Under the pieces are notes generated by a model. That model was not told where the DNA came from and made no database searches. It was given only the letters and a program-made list of their open reading frames with translations. Below, piece by piece: positions 1-7,909 of a stretch of 22,037 nt of DNA. Source of the stretch: an uncultured Acetatifactor sp. (GTDB lineage: Bacteria; Bacillota; Clostridia; Lachnospirales; Lachnospiraceae). The position numbers and the translations under genes are program-made. Location: contig CAQUWW010000018.1 in the NCBI GenBank assembly GCA_948896875.1, positions 17,812-39,848 of the forward strand. The letters are read 5' to 3'. How positions within the stretch are numbered: position 1 is the stretch's first letter; each line of letters begins with the position of its first letter.

Positions 1-1
1 C

Positions 2-1093
2 GCGGCGGCGAAACAGTACAGCAACAGAGGGGAAATGGAGAGTTTTAACGCGGAGGAGGAAGAAAAGGACGGCAAACTGGTCCTCAGCAGGAAAATTCAG
101 GACTTTCCCGTGATGCTGTACGGAATTTATGATCCGAAAATGATTTCGGAGGAATTCAGACAGAGCAGGCGGCTTTCAGGGAGTATCACCCTGGTATGCA
201 TGCTGTTTGCTCTTGTTTGCGTGTGCGTGGTGGCGGGAAGCATCAACAGGAGGCTGCGCAAGCTGGTGGAGCAGTCGGAGGAAATCGCACAGGGCAACTT
301 TGTCCGCACTGTGCCGGAGGAAGGAAGCCGGGATGAATTTACCATTCTGGAGAAAAGTCTGAACCACATGAGCGAGCAGCTCCAGGATTTGATTGAAAGG
401 GAATATGAGGCACGGATTTCTCAGGCGGAGCTGGAGAAGGAGACCAACCAGGCAAAGCTGCTGGCGCTGCAGGCCCAGGTAAATCCCCACTTTATGTTCA
501 ATGCCCTGGAGAGCATCCGGCTGAAAGCCATGATCAAGGGAGAACGGGAGACCGCGGGCATGATCAAGTATATGGCGAAAATGTTCCGGAATATTCTGGA
601 CTGGCAGGATAATATCATTACAGTGAGAGAGGAAATCGGATTCCTGGATGAGTTCTTTCATATACAAAATTACCGGTTTGAGGATGAATTCTCCTATGAA
701 ATTCGTGTGGAGGAGCAGGCGCATGCATGTCTGATTCCCAAAATGACGCTGCAGCCCCTGGCGGAAAACGCCTGTGTCCATGGTGTGGAGGCGGTTTCCA
801 CAGACAGAAGGGTGCGGGTGGAGGCTTCCGTGGAAGAGGGCTGGTTGAAGCTGAAGGTGGAAGACAACGGCGGAGGCATGTCCCCGGAAAAGCTCAGGGA
901 GCTGAAAGCGATGCTCAATGGAGAAGCGTCGGCGGGAAAAAGTGTGGGCCTTTGGAACATTTACCGACGGCTGGTTCTGTATTATCAGGAGAATTTCCGT
1001 TTCGATATTGACAGCACTCCCGGGGAAGGTACAGTCTGCACCATCCGAATTCCGGCCAAATATAGAGAGGAGTCGGTCGCACAGCGACTATAA
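2..1093 (+). CDS. YesM-type sensor histidine kinase, 5' end missing
   Basis: This is a membrane sensor kinase that should autophosphorylate and pass phosphate to the adjacent response regulator. The reading frame is open to the left edge of the window, so the ATG at 35 is probably internal and the extracellular sensor domain is mostly missing. Numbered from that Met, one transmembrane helix lies at about 47-70, a HAMP linker at 71-120 and a short coiled coil at about 121-148. The His_kinase domain follows with QVNPHFMFN (phospho-acceptor His152). The ATPase domain has an N box with Asn245 (AEN), a DNGGG box at 277-281 and GLWN at 305-308. The layout is that of the YesM/LytS class, which in Firmicutes is commonly paired with AraC-type regulators and carbohydrate importers. 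The stop lies 8 bases before the regulator. The family call is secure; the ligand (xylo-oligosaccharide) is inferred from context. Confidence 0.93.
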   Translation, partial: AAAKQYSNRGEMESFNAEEEEKDGKLVLSRKIQDFPVMLYGIYDPKMISEEFRQSRRLSGSITLVCMLFALVCVCVVAGSINRRLRKLVEQSEEIAQGNFVRTVPEEGSRDEFTILEKSLNHMSEQLQDLIEREYEARISQAELEKETNQAKLLALQAQVNPHFMFNALESIRLKAMIKGERETAGMIKYMAKMFRNILDWQDNIITVREEIGFLDEFFHIQNYRFEDEFSYEIRVEEQAHACLIPKMTLQPLAENACVHGVEAVSTDRRVRVEASVEEGWLKLKVEDNGGGMSPEKLRELKAMLNGEASAGKSVGLWNIYRRLVLYYQENFRFDIDSTPGEGTVCTIRIPAKYREESVAQRL

Positions 1094-1101
1094 ATATACT
1101 T

Positions 1102-2619
1102 ATGTTTCCACTTATGATTGTAGATGATGAGAAGGCGATTCGAGAGAATCTGCCGGCTCTCATTGATTTTGAATCCTATGGATTTAAGGTGTGTGCCACG
1201 GCAAAAAACGGACAGGACGCTCTGGAGAAATATACCCACTGCAGGCCGGAGGTGATATTTCTGGATGTCTGCATGCCTGTGATGGACGGACTGGCTTTTC
1301 TGGAGGCGTTGAAAAACCAGGAGGCGGACATGCCCTATGTGGTTATGCTGTCGGGATACAGTGATTTTGAGTATGCCAGAACGGCAATCCGATATGGTGT
1401 CAGGGCCTATGTCACAAAGCCGGTGGATGAGGAAGAGGTGGGTTCTATTTTGCGGGAGCTTGCCCTGTCTCTGATGGAAAAGGGAAGACTGACGAAAAAG
1501 GAGGATATCAGGGAACAGGTGCGGGCTGTGATACAGTTGTACCACAGTGGGGACGGAGACCGGACTCCCTTTGAGGGATGCCGCATGATGCACTGTGTGG
1601 TCCTGGATGACAGAGGAGCTCAGGAGGAGGCTTATGGAGAGGTGCGTGGGCTGATCGAAGAGAAACTGTACGGCGGTGAAAGTGCTTTCTGCAGGAGCCG
1701 GGGCAGTGTTCTGAGCTATCTGATGGTTCCGAAAGCTCTGGAGGAATATCAGTACAGTGTCACCCTGTTTGGAAGGCATCTTCTACATAACCTGAAGAAG
1801 ACGGGAATAGAATGTGCTCTGCTGTTTGACGGGATTCTGTTCAGAGAAGGAGAGGGGAGCTTTCGGAATGATTTTGATATGCATCTGTATCAGATGATGA
1901 CAGAAGTATTCTGGGGGGGTAATTCTCTGCAGGAAAATTCGGTTCCGGGAGCAGAATTACCGGACAGACGGCTGGAAGGGGAGGAAGAATATCTGGAACA
2001 GATGAAGCGGGCTTTGGCGGACCGGGACAGAAACGCTTTGAAGGAGGCGTATGACAGGCTGAGAGAAGCTGTGAGGGAGAGCAGGCTGAATCTGGTGTTC
2101 CTGCAGGAAGTCAGCTACAGAATTCATTATTTGCTGACAGACCTGCTTCCGGGAGGCGGGGCGGAGGAGCTTCACTCGGAGCCGCTGGACTGGAGAAACC
2201 AGTCCTGTTTTTGCCGTTTTGAGGACTGGAGCAGGCAGCTGTGGGAGCAGATCGACACAGCATTTTCCAATCTGGAGGGCAGAGAGGACCGGAATCATGG
2301 AATTACCGTGAAGGTCATCTCTTATGTCAGGCAGCATTTCAGAGAGACTATCACTTTAAAAGATATGGCAGAGCGCTTTTACGTCAGCTCCGCTTACCTG
2401 GGGAGAAGCTTTCAGAAAGCCACGGGGGTTCCTTTCAAGCAATATGTGAACGATCTGAGAATAGAGGAGGCCAAACGGCTGCTGCGCCAGACTGACAGGC
2501 TGATCTATGAGATTGCGGAGGAGACGGGGTTTGCGGAGAGCAAGTATTTTGTGGCAAAATTTACCGCCACGGTGGGAATGTCTCCTGTGGAATATCGAAA
2601 AATGTCGGAAAAGCAGTAG
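1102..2619 (+). CDS. YesN-type response regulator with AraC DNA-binding domain
   Basis: This 505-residue regulator should be phosphorylated by the upstream kinase and activate the importer genes. The receiver domain covers residues 1-120, with acidic residues VDDE at 7-10, phospho-acceptor Asp55 (FLDVCMP) and Lys106 in the KP motif. A middle segment (about 125-395) has no motif I recognise, as is usual for this class. The C-terminal ~100 residues are an AraC helix-turn-helix pair: the first helix-turn-helix around TLKDMAERFYVSSAYLGRSF and the second around IYEIAEETGFAESKYF, ending with the typical MSPVEYRK. The chosen ATG gives the expected receiver N-terminus, but no good ribosome binding site precedes it. 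Translation is probably coupled to the kinase, whose stop is 8 bases upstream. A direct repeat beginning at its stop codon is a candidate binding site. Confidence 0.94.
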   Translation: MFPLMIVDDEKAIRENLPALIDFESYGFKVCATAKNGQDALEKYTHCRPEVIFLDVCMPVMDGLAFLEALKNQEADMPYVVMLSGYSDFEYARTAIRYGVRAYVTKPVDEEEVGSILRELALSLMEKGRLTKKEDIREQVRAVIQLYHSGDGDRTPFEGCRMMHCVVLDDRGAQEEAYGEVRGLIEEKLYGGESAFCRSRGSVLSYLMVPKALEEYQYSVTLFGRHLLHNLKKTGIECALLFDGILFREGEGSFRNDFDMHLYQMMTEVFWGGNSLQENSVPGAELPDRRLEGEEEYLEQMKRALADRDRNALKEAYDRLREAVRESRLNLVFLQEVSYRIHYLLTDLLPGGGAEELHSEPLDWRNQSCFCRFEDWSRQLWEQIDTAFSNLEGREDRNHGITVKVISYVRQHFRETITLKDMAERFYVSSAYLGRSFQKATGVPFKQYVNDLRIEEAKRLLRQTDRLIYEIAEETGFAESKYFVAKFTATVGMSPVEYRKMSEKQ

Positions 2620-2650
2620 AGCAATATCTGCACAAAGAGCAATATCTGCA
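2618..2650 (+). repeat. Two direct 15-bp repeats, 18-bp period, candidate regulator site
   Basis: AGAGCAATATCTGCA occurs twice without a mismatch, at 2618-2632 and 2636-2650. The first copy overlaps the end of the response regulator gene. Tandem half-sites on one face of the helix are typical targets of AraC-family activators, and the next gene starts 135 bases downstream. Binding by the upstream regulator is inferred. Confidence 0.55.
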
Positions 2651-2713
2651 TATGCACAGGTGCAAAAAATGGAATTATTGGGATGGTTTTGGGAATGAAA
2701 CAGTATCTTCCTT

Positions 2714-2764
2714 TTTGTACAATTAAAGTACAAATAAAGGATTGACACCCGTGTGTGTCAAATC
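2714..2764 (+). promoter_or_regulatory. Promoter/leader region of the binding-protein gene with two inverted repeats
   Basis: TTTGTAC (2714-2720) and GTACAAA (2728-2734) form a perfect 7-bp inverted repeat with a 7-base spacer. It includes TACAAT (2718-2723), a plausible -10 box without a good -35, as expected for an activator-dependent promoter. A second inverted repeat, GATTGACAC (2740-2748) with GTGTCAAATC (2755-2764), has a one-base bulge and lies just before the ribosome binding site. It could be an operator or a leader hairpin. Confidence 0.4.
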
Positions 2765-2785
2765 CTGGAGAGGAAGGTATATGAA

Positions 2786-4567
2786 ATGAAAATGAAAAAG
2801 TTGTGTGCAATGCTGCTGGCTTCCAGTATGATACTGTCTCTTGCGGCATGCGGTTCCGGCGACGGCGGTCAGCAGTCCGGTCAGGACAGTTCCGTACAGG
2901 AGTCTTCCAGTGAACAGTCGGAAACAAAGGAAAGCCCGGCGGAATCCGGAAGTGAAGGCGGAGAAGCGGAGAATCAGGGCCCGCTGGCAGGCGTGGCTCC
3001 CATGGAGGATGCGGATGACCCCATCACCTATACGTTTTTTGTCCGTGATCCCGGCCAGGCTCCTGCGGACAACAACCCTGTGATTCAGAAGATTACAGAG
3101 CTTACGGGCGTCACCCTGAAATTTGAGTTCCTGGTGGGTGATCTGGACCAGAAGCTGGGAACCATGATTGCAGGAAGCGACTATCCCGATGTGATTTTTG
3201 CAGGAGACGCAGCTACCAAGCTGATGGATGCGGGAGCTTTTATTCCTCTGGAGGATGAGATTCCCAAATATCCCAATCTGAACGCCATGTATGGCAATGT
3301 GATGAAGTATCTGACCCAGGCGGACGGACATGTGTACAATATGGAAATCTATGGAACCTTCCAGAACGATGTGACGGAAGTGGCACCTCCCTTTGAGTGC
3401 GGTATCGGCTTCTATATTCAGAAGGCTGTGCTGGAAGAGGCGGGATATCCCGAGATCCATACTTTGGATGAGTACTTTAAGGTAATCGAAGACTATATGG
3501 AAAAGCATCCTGACATTGACGGCGTGCCCACCAGCGGATTCGAGATTCTGGGCGACGGATGGCGTAACTGGGCATTGCTGAACCCAGCACAGAACCTGTT
3601 AGGCGCAGGCAACGAGGGTGCAATCTTCGTAGATCAGCAGACCTTTGAGACCTCCTTCTATCAGATCAGCGATACGGCGCATGACTTCTACAAGAAGCTG
3701 AACGAAGAGTATCTGAAGGGTGTCATCGTACCCGAGACCCTGACACAGAGCTATGATGAGTATATTTCCAAAATTACCACCGGCGCAGTTCTTGGCTTCT
3801 ATGATCAGAACTGGAATTTCGGAAGTGCGCAGAACCTGCTGAAGGCAGACGGTAAATATAACCGTACCTATGTGTGCCTGCCCATTACCAACCCCGGCGT
3901 GAAGGACGGCTATCTGGATAAGAGCAACGGAATTCCCACCGCTACCAACGGCGTAGGCATTACTATCAACTGTGAGAACCCTGAGCGTCTGATGCGTTTC
4001 TTTGACTGGCTGTGCCAGAGAGAAGTGCAGGATTACCTGCAGTGGGGCGAGGAAGGCGTTGACTGGAATTATACGGAAGACGGCGGAAAGGCTCTGACAC
4101 CGGAGAGACGTGCCATCGCATATGATACCGCAAGGAATCGTGACGAGACAGGACATACTCTGTGGAACTACTGCCCGAAGTGGCAGGGTATCTACAAATC
4201 GGACAATATGCCCTGCGGCGCAGGCGAGTCCCCGGACGAATATCTGGCATCTCAGTCTGATTATGACAGGCAGTTCCTGGAGGCATATGGAATCAAGTAT
4301 CCCGCGGAATTGTTCTCGGATCCCATTATACGTCCTCAGTATTATCCTGTGTGGGCTATGAACCTGGAGGATGGAAGTCCTGCGGCGGTTGCCAGCACGA
4401 AGATTACCGATGTGACCATGAAATGCTATCCCAGACTGATCCTGGCAAAGGATGAGGCAGAATACGAATCCCTGTGGGCAGATTTCCTGAAGGAATTCAA
4501 TGCCATTGATCTGGATGCTTATCAGTCAGAAGTTGACAGGCAGATTGCGGAAAAGATGGCGAAGTAA
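2786..4567 (+). CDS. ABC transporter sugar-binding lipoprotein (LplA-like)
   Basis: This 593-residue extracytoplasmic solute-binding protein should capture oligosaccharide and deliver it to the two permeases downstream. ATG 2786 is chosen because GAGAGGAAGG ends 7 bases before it and the protein then begins with a clean lipoprotein signal: MKMKK, a hydrophobic stretch, and lipobox LAAC with Cys22. The frame also opens at 2753, but that would put 11 unlikely residues in front. A Ser/Glu/Gln-rich linker covers about residues 24-65, as is common for Gram-positive lipoproteins held off the membrane. The rest is a bacterial extracellular solute-binding fold of the large type found with LplB/YtcP permeases. 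The substrate cannot be read from the sequence; the surrounding enzymes suggest xylo-oligosaccharides. Confidence 0.93.
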   Translation: MKMKKLCAMLLASSMILSLAACGSGDGGQQSGQDSSVQESSSEQSETKESPAESGSEGGEAENQGPLAGVAPMEDADDPITYTFFVRDPGQAPADNNPVIQKITELTGVTLKFEFLVGDLDQKLGTMIAGSDYPDVIFAGDAATKLMDAGAFIPLEDEIPKYPNLNAMYGNVMKYLTQADGHVYNMEIYGTFQNDVTEVAPPFECGIGFYIQKAVLEEAGYPEIHTLDEYFKVIEDYMEKHPDIDGVPTSGFEILGDGWRNWALLNPAQNLLGAGNEGAIFVDQQTFETSFYQISDTAHDFYKKLNEEYLKGVIVPETLTQSYDEYISKITTGAVLGFYDQNWNFGSAQNLLKADGKYNRTYVCLPITNPGVKDGYLDKSNGIPTATNGVGITINCENPERLMRFFDWLCQREVQDYLQWGEEGVDWNYTEDGGKALTPERRAIAYDTARNRDETGHTLWNYCPKWQGIYKSDNMPCGAGESPDEYLASQSDYDRQFLEAYGIKYPAELFSDPIIRPQYYPVWAMNLEDGSPAAVASTKITDVTMKCYPRLILAKDEAEYESLWADFLKEFNAIDLDAYQSEVDRQIAEKMAK

Positions 4568-4576
4568 TTCAAGGAT

Positions 4577-4603
4577 AATGGGAGGGAGAAAGTCCCTCCC
4601 ATT
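4577..4603 (+). promoter_or_regulatory. Perfect 11-bp stem-loop between binding protein and permeases
   Basis: AATGGGAGGGA (4577-4587) and TCCCTCCCATT (4593-4603) pair perfectly around a GAAAG loop, 9 bases after the binding-protein stop. There is no U-run after it, so it is more likely a 3'-protecting hairpin or partial terminator that keeps binding-protein mRNA above permease mRNA than a full terminator. Confidence 0.7.
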
Positions 4604-4638
4604 GTCGATTTCAGGGAAGAGAGGGAGAGGACCGCGGG

Positions 4639-5559
4639 ATGAGTAAATTTCAGAAAACATTGAAAAAAGCGGCAGGGCAGAAGATGCTGTATATCATGAT
4701 TGTGCCCTGTATGATTTATACTTTTATTTTTTCCTATTATCCGCTGAGCGGATGGATTATGGCATTTCAGAATTACAAGCCTGCAAAAGGATACTTTGGT
4801 TCTCCTTTTGTGGGATTTGACCAGTTTATGTTCCTGTTTAAAGATGTGGAATTCTGGCGGAGTGTGCGCAACACGCTGGCCATGTCCCTGATGAATCTGA
4901 TCTTCAGCTTTATCTTCGCCATTGTGTTTGCCCTGTTGCTGAACGAGATCAAGTCCCTGGGGATGAAACGTATTACGCAGACTGTGTCATACCTGCCCCA
5001 TTTCTTAAGCTGGATTATCGTCTGTTCCCTGGTGTCCAACGCGCTGTCCACCAGCGACGGTATGCTGAACAATGCGCTGATGGCTCTGGGACTCATTGAG
5101 AAACCGGTTCTGTGGCTGGGTGAACAGAAGTATTTCTGGTGGGTGACTACTTTTTCCAGCGTGTGGAAAGAGACAGGGTGGAACTCCATCATTTATATTG
5201 CGGCTATCTCAGGCATCGACCAGGCTCTCTATGAGGCGGCAGAACTGGACGGCGCAGGCCGTTTCCAGAAGATGTGGCATGTGACCCTGCCCGGAATCAA
5301 GTCCACCATCGTGGTGCTGCTGATCATGAACCTTGGGTGGGTGCTGAATGCCAGCTTTGAAGTTCCCTATATTCTGGGCAACGGCCTGCTGCAGGATGTG
5401 TCCCAGACCATTGACATTTTCGTTCTGAAATATGGTATGAGCATCGGCAATTATTCCCTGGCAACGGCGGCGGGTATCTTTAAGTCCGTCATATCTCTGG
5501 GGCTTGTGTTCGGGACCAATGCAATAGCAAATAAACTGGGCGAAAACAGTCTGATGTGA
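4639..5559 (+). CDS. ABC sugar permease, LplB-like
   Basis: This 306-residue inner-membrane permease is the first of a pair forming the translocation channel. It has about six hydrophobic segments, starting with residues 17-34, and the cytoplasmic EAA loop EAAELDGAGRFQKMWHVTLPGI at about 199-220, which contacts the ATPase subunit. The length and the SKFQKTLKK...MLYIMIVPCMIYTFIF start fit the LplB subfamily of polysaccharide/oligosaccharide importers. The site GGGAGAGG lies about 10 bases before the ATG. It follows the binding-protein gene after a stem-loop and precedes the second permease by 13 bases, so they are co-transcribed. No ATPase gene lies in the window; a shared MsmX/UgpC-type ATPase encoded elsewhere is the usual solution. 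Confidence 0.94.
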   Translation: MSKFQKTLKKAAGQKMLYIMIVPCMIYTFIFSYYPLSGWIMAFQNYKPAKGYFGSPFVGFDQFMFLFKDVEFWRSVRNTLAMSLMNLIFSFIFAIVFALLLNEIKSLGMKRITQTVSYLPHFLSWIIVCSLVSNALSTSDGMLNNALMALGLIEKPVLWLGEQKYFWWVTTFSSVWKETGWNSIIYIAAISGIDQALYEAAELDGAGRFQKMWHVTLPGIKSTIVVLLIMNLGWVLNASFEVPYILGNGLLQDVSQTIDIFVLKYGMSIGNYSLATAAGIFKSVISLGLVFGTNAIANKLGENSLM

Positions 5560-5572
5560 GGAGGGAGAGCAG

Positions 5573-6490
5573 ATGAGAAATTTTTGGAGTATAAGGGTTG
5601 GAAAGTTCAGACTCGGCGATATTTTTTTCCATGTAATCAACGGGATTATCATGCTGTTTGTAATTGTTATCATGCTGTATCCCTTCTGGAATACCATAGC
5701 GGTATCCTTCAATGATGCCCAGGATACCCTGAGGGGCGGTATTACATTCTGGCCCAGAGTGTTTTCCACCTACAGTTATAAGTCCGTTTTCAAGAATAAG
5801 CTGATGGGGACCGCGGCGATGAACTCCGTGCTCCGTACCGCTCTGTCCACTATACTCGGCGTGCTGGTGGGTTCTCTGATCGCCTATGTGCTGTCCCGGA
5901 AGGAGCTGGTGGGCCGGAAGGTGATTACGGTGTATTTCCTGGTGACTATGTATATCTCCGCCGGTCTGATTCCCAACTATTTCCTGATCAAGAATCTGGG
6001 AATGCTGAACAAGTTTGCGGTCTATGTGATACCAGGACTGGTAAGCGTATACAATATTATCGTAATCAAGTCCTTTATACAGTCTTTGCCGGAGAGCCTC
6101 ACGGAGGCGGCCATGGTGGACGGCGCCGGACATTTCAGATGCTACTGGCAGATTGTGCTGCCCTGCTGTAAGCCCGTTCTGGCCACGGTGGCGCTCTGGT
6201 GTGCCGTGGGCGCATGGAACCAGTGGTTTGACACCTTCCTGTATGCATCGGGAGCCGACCACCTGACCACTCTGCAGTATGAGATGATGAAGCTGCTCTC
6301 TTCGGCCATGCAGTCCGGCCGTGACCTTTCCAGCATTTACGGAGAAGGCAAGCAGATGGCCAATACGGTTACTCCTACCTCCATCCGGGCGGCTGTGACC
6401 ATTGTGGCATCCGTGCCCATCCTGATCGTGTATCCCTTCCTGCAGAAATATTTCGTGAAGGGCGTCACCCTTGGGGCCACTAAGGAGTAA
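5573..6490 (+). CDS. ABC sugar permease, YtcP-like
   Basis: This 305-residue second permease is homologous in plan to the MalG/YtcP group. It has a first membrane helix at about 21-37 and further helices, with the EAA loop TEAAMVDGAGHFRCYWQIVLP at about 177-197. It ends with KGVTLGATKE, a C-terminus typical of YtcP-like proteins. Ribosome binding site GGAGGGAG lies 5-12 bases before the ATG and the gap to the first permease is only 13 bases. It is the last gene of the importer operon, since the next gene is convergent. Family assignment is secure; the oligosaccharide specificity is inferred from the locus. Confidence 0.94.
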   Translation: MRNFWSIRVGKFRLGDIFFHVINGIIMLFVIVIMLYPFWNTIAVSFNDAQDTLRGGITFWPRVFSTYSYKSVFKNKLMGTAAMNSVLRTALSTILGVLVGSLIAYVLSRKELVGRKVITVYFLVTMYISAGLIPNYFLIKNLGMLNKFAVYVIPGLVSVYNIIVIKSFIQSLPESLTEAAMVDGAGHFRCYWQIVLPCCKPVLATVALWCAVGAWNQWFDTFLYASGADHLTTLQYEMMKLLSSAMQSGRDLSSIYGEGKQMANTVTPTSIRAAVTIVASVPILIVYPFLQKYFVKGVTLGATKE

Positions 6491-6492
6491 GC

Positions 6493-6540
6493 GTAATGTT
6501 CAGACAGGTCCCGAACTGTTACGGGCAAGTTCCGTGTAAC
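6493..6540. repeat. Composite dispersed palindrome, copy A
   Basis: GTAATGTTC (6493-6501) and GAACTGTTAC (6513-6522) form an imperfect inverted repeat, and GTTACGG (6518-6524) with CCGTGTAAC (6532-6540) forms a second that overlaps it. Read on the minus strand the first part aligns with copies at 7570 and 14533, including the CCTGTC loop. The second part resembles the palindrome at 16672. It lies between two convergent genes and may also serve as their terminator; no clear U-run is visible. Confidence 0.65.
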
Positions 6541-6593
6541 GGCCGGACGAACTGATGACCGTAGTCGTCCTAAGTCATCCGGGCTCCCGGAGC

Positions 6594-7541
6594 TCAGCCG
6601 TGGCCATAGAAGCTGCGATATTCCGACGGGGAACATTCCCGGTATTTGCGGAAGGTTCTGTTGAAGGAGGAGACATTGGCGTATCCGCAGGCAGCCGCTA
6701 TGTCCGCAACAGGCACGGAGGTATCCTTCAGATAGGATTCCGCCGCCTGAATCCGCAGAAAACTCAGATAGTCATAAAAAGTCTGCCCGGTCTGCTGCTT
6801 GAAAATTCTGGTGAAATAGAATTTGGACAGAGCAGTCTGCCGGGCGGCTTCCTCCAGAGTAATGTTCTCCGAATAATGATGCTGGAGATATTCCAGCAGC
6901 CGGACAATTTTCTCAGAGGGCATTCCTGGTCTGTAATGGCTGGCGTTGCGGACAGCCGCCGCGGCTCCGCCTGTACGGTAATCGGTATATTGTGCATAAA
7001 AATTCATCAGACAGGCATAGATAAGGAGCAGCTTTGAGGGACTGGGCCCCCAGTAATGAGCGGCTGTCTGCATGATCAGGGAGATTTCCGCCTCGTATAT
7101 TTCCGGACAGGTATCCGCGGTGATGAGCACAGGCGCCGACAGGAGGGCACGGGTGCGGAGAAAATCTCCAAACTGACTGAAAAAGTTCAGTTCCAGCAGA
7201 AAGATGAATCTGGAGCCTGAGGAAGGCGCCGCAATGGAATGCAGTTCTCCGGGCGGAATCAGCAGAATGTCGCCGGGCTTCAGGTGATAGGGAACATTTT
7301 GCACCGTCACAGAAAAGTCTTCTTCCAGGGGGACAATGATTTCCTGCGCATCATGCCAGTGGGTGGAAAAGGCCCCTTTCTGGGTATTGTACCAGAAACG
7401 CAGAGTGGTTTTGGGTATGTAGGGAGGAACTTCGTATTCTTCCACGGAATCGCTCCAGGTGAAGCCCGGAAATTCGTCCGGCTGTATCTGATAGGTTTGT
7501 TTCTGACTGTCGGTAAGTGTAAATAATTTTCTGGGATTCAT
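6594..7541 (-). CDS. AraC-family regulator with cupin sensor domain
   Basis: This 315-residue one-component regulator reads toward the importer and away from the catabolic genes. The N-terminal cupin-like sugar-binding domain (about 45-120) has HWHDAQEI with His61 and His63, and PGDILLIPPGELHS. The C-terminal double helix-turn-helix covers about 213-311, with TLEEAARQTALSKFYFTRIF in the first and VADIAAACGYANVSSFNRTF in the second, ending SPSEYRS. The start is placed at 7541 because GAAGGGAG lies 6 bases before that ATG on the minus strand. The frame stays open for 38 more codons, but these cross leader palindromes and do not look coding. It probably activates the divergent GH8 gene on binding a xylan-derived sugar. 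That role comes from position, not from a direct match. Confidence 0.92.
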   Translation of the reverse strand: MNPRKLFTLTDSQKQTYQIQPDEFPGFTWSDSVEEYEVPPYIPKTTLRFWYNTQKGAFSTHWHDAQEIIVPLEEDFSVTVQNVPYHLKPGDILLIPPGELHSIAAPSSGSRFIFLLELNFFSQFGDFLRTRALLSAPVLITADTCPEIYEAEISLIMQTAAHYWGPSPSKLLLIYACLMNFYAQYTDYRTGGAAAAVRNASHYRPGMPSEKIVRLLEYLQHHYSENITLEEAARQTALSKFYFTRIFKQQTGQTFYDYLSFLRIQAAESYLKDTSVPVADIAAACGYANVSSFNRTFRKYRECSPSEYRSFYGHG

Positions 7542-7569
7542 ACTGCGCTCCCTTCTTTCGGAATAAAAG

Positions 7570-7601
7570 GTAATAGTTCGGCAACCTGTCCGAACCGTTA
7601 C
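7570..7601. repeat. Dispersed palindrome, copy B (in the araC-type gene leader)
   Basis: GTAATAGTTCGG (7570-7581) and CCGAACCGTTAC (7590-7601) form a 12-base inverted repeat with two non-Watson-Crick positions and loop CAACCTGT. It matches the copy at 14533 and the reverse complement of the copy at 6493. In the minus-strand transcript it forms a hairpin between the start of the mRNA and the ribosome binding site. Confidence 0.7.
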
Positions 7602-7610
7602 AATAAGCGA

Positions 7611-7654
7611 TGCAGAAAAACAAATGTTTTTATAAAGTGACTTGTTTTTCTGCA
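7611..7654 (-). promoter_or_regulatory. 13-bp perfect inverted repeat at the start of the AraC-regulator leader
   Basis: TGCAGAAAAACAA (7611-7623) and TTGTTTTTCTGCA (7642-7654) are exact reverse complements separated by 18 bases. They lie immediately downstream of the likely -10 box at 7661-7666, so they would form the 5'-terminal hairpin of the mRNA or act as a paired operator. Autoregulation is inferred. Confidence 0.6.
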
Positions 7655-7660
7655 ATATTT

Positions 7661-7690
7661 ATTATATCATATTTTTGTAAAGACAGGCAA
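7661..7690 (-). promoter_or_regulatory. Probable promoter of the AraC-family regulator
   Basis: On the minus strand TTGCCT (7690-7685) and a perfect TATAAT (7666-7661) are separated by 18 bases. This would start transcription near 7654 and give a leader of about 110 bases holding two hairpins. Confidence 0.5.
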
Positions 7691-7781
7691 ACAGAAACGA
7701 AGGGAAATCAGGTTCGGGTAAAAATGGCGGAAACAAGGCATGAGAGAATGCTGTTTTTTATATAAATTTTGCTACAACGAT

Positions 7782-7798
7782 ATAGCTAATTTAGCTAT
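7782..7798. promoter_or_regulatory. Palindrome upstream of GH8, candidate operator
   Basis: ATAGCTA (7782-7788) and TAGCTAT (7792-7798) are a perfect 7-bp inverted repeat with a 3-base spacer, 112 bases before the GH8 start. The rest of the 7542-7909 region holds the copy B repeat, the regulator promoter, a smaller inverted repeat (GTATAT/ATATAC, 7804-7821) and an isolated TATAAT at 7870-7875 with a poor -35. That pattern is consistent with an activator-dependent GH8 promoter. Confidence 0.45.
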
Positions 7799-7909
7799 GC
7801 GGAGTATATGTGTAAATATACCTGCGGAGGAGCTGGATTTGTTGATTTCGCGGGAGTGATTTTCTGAATTATAATGAAATATAAACGACAAAAAGAGAGG
7901 AGAAGGAAA

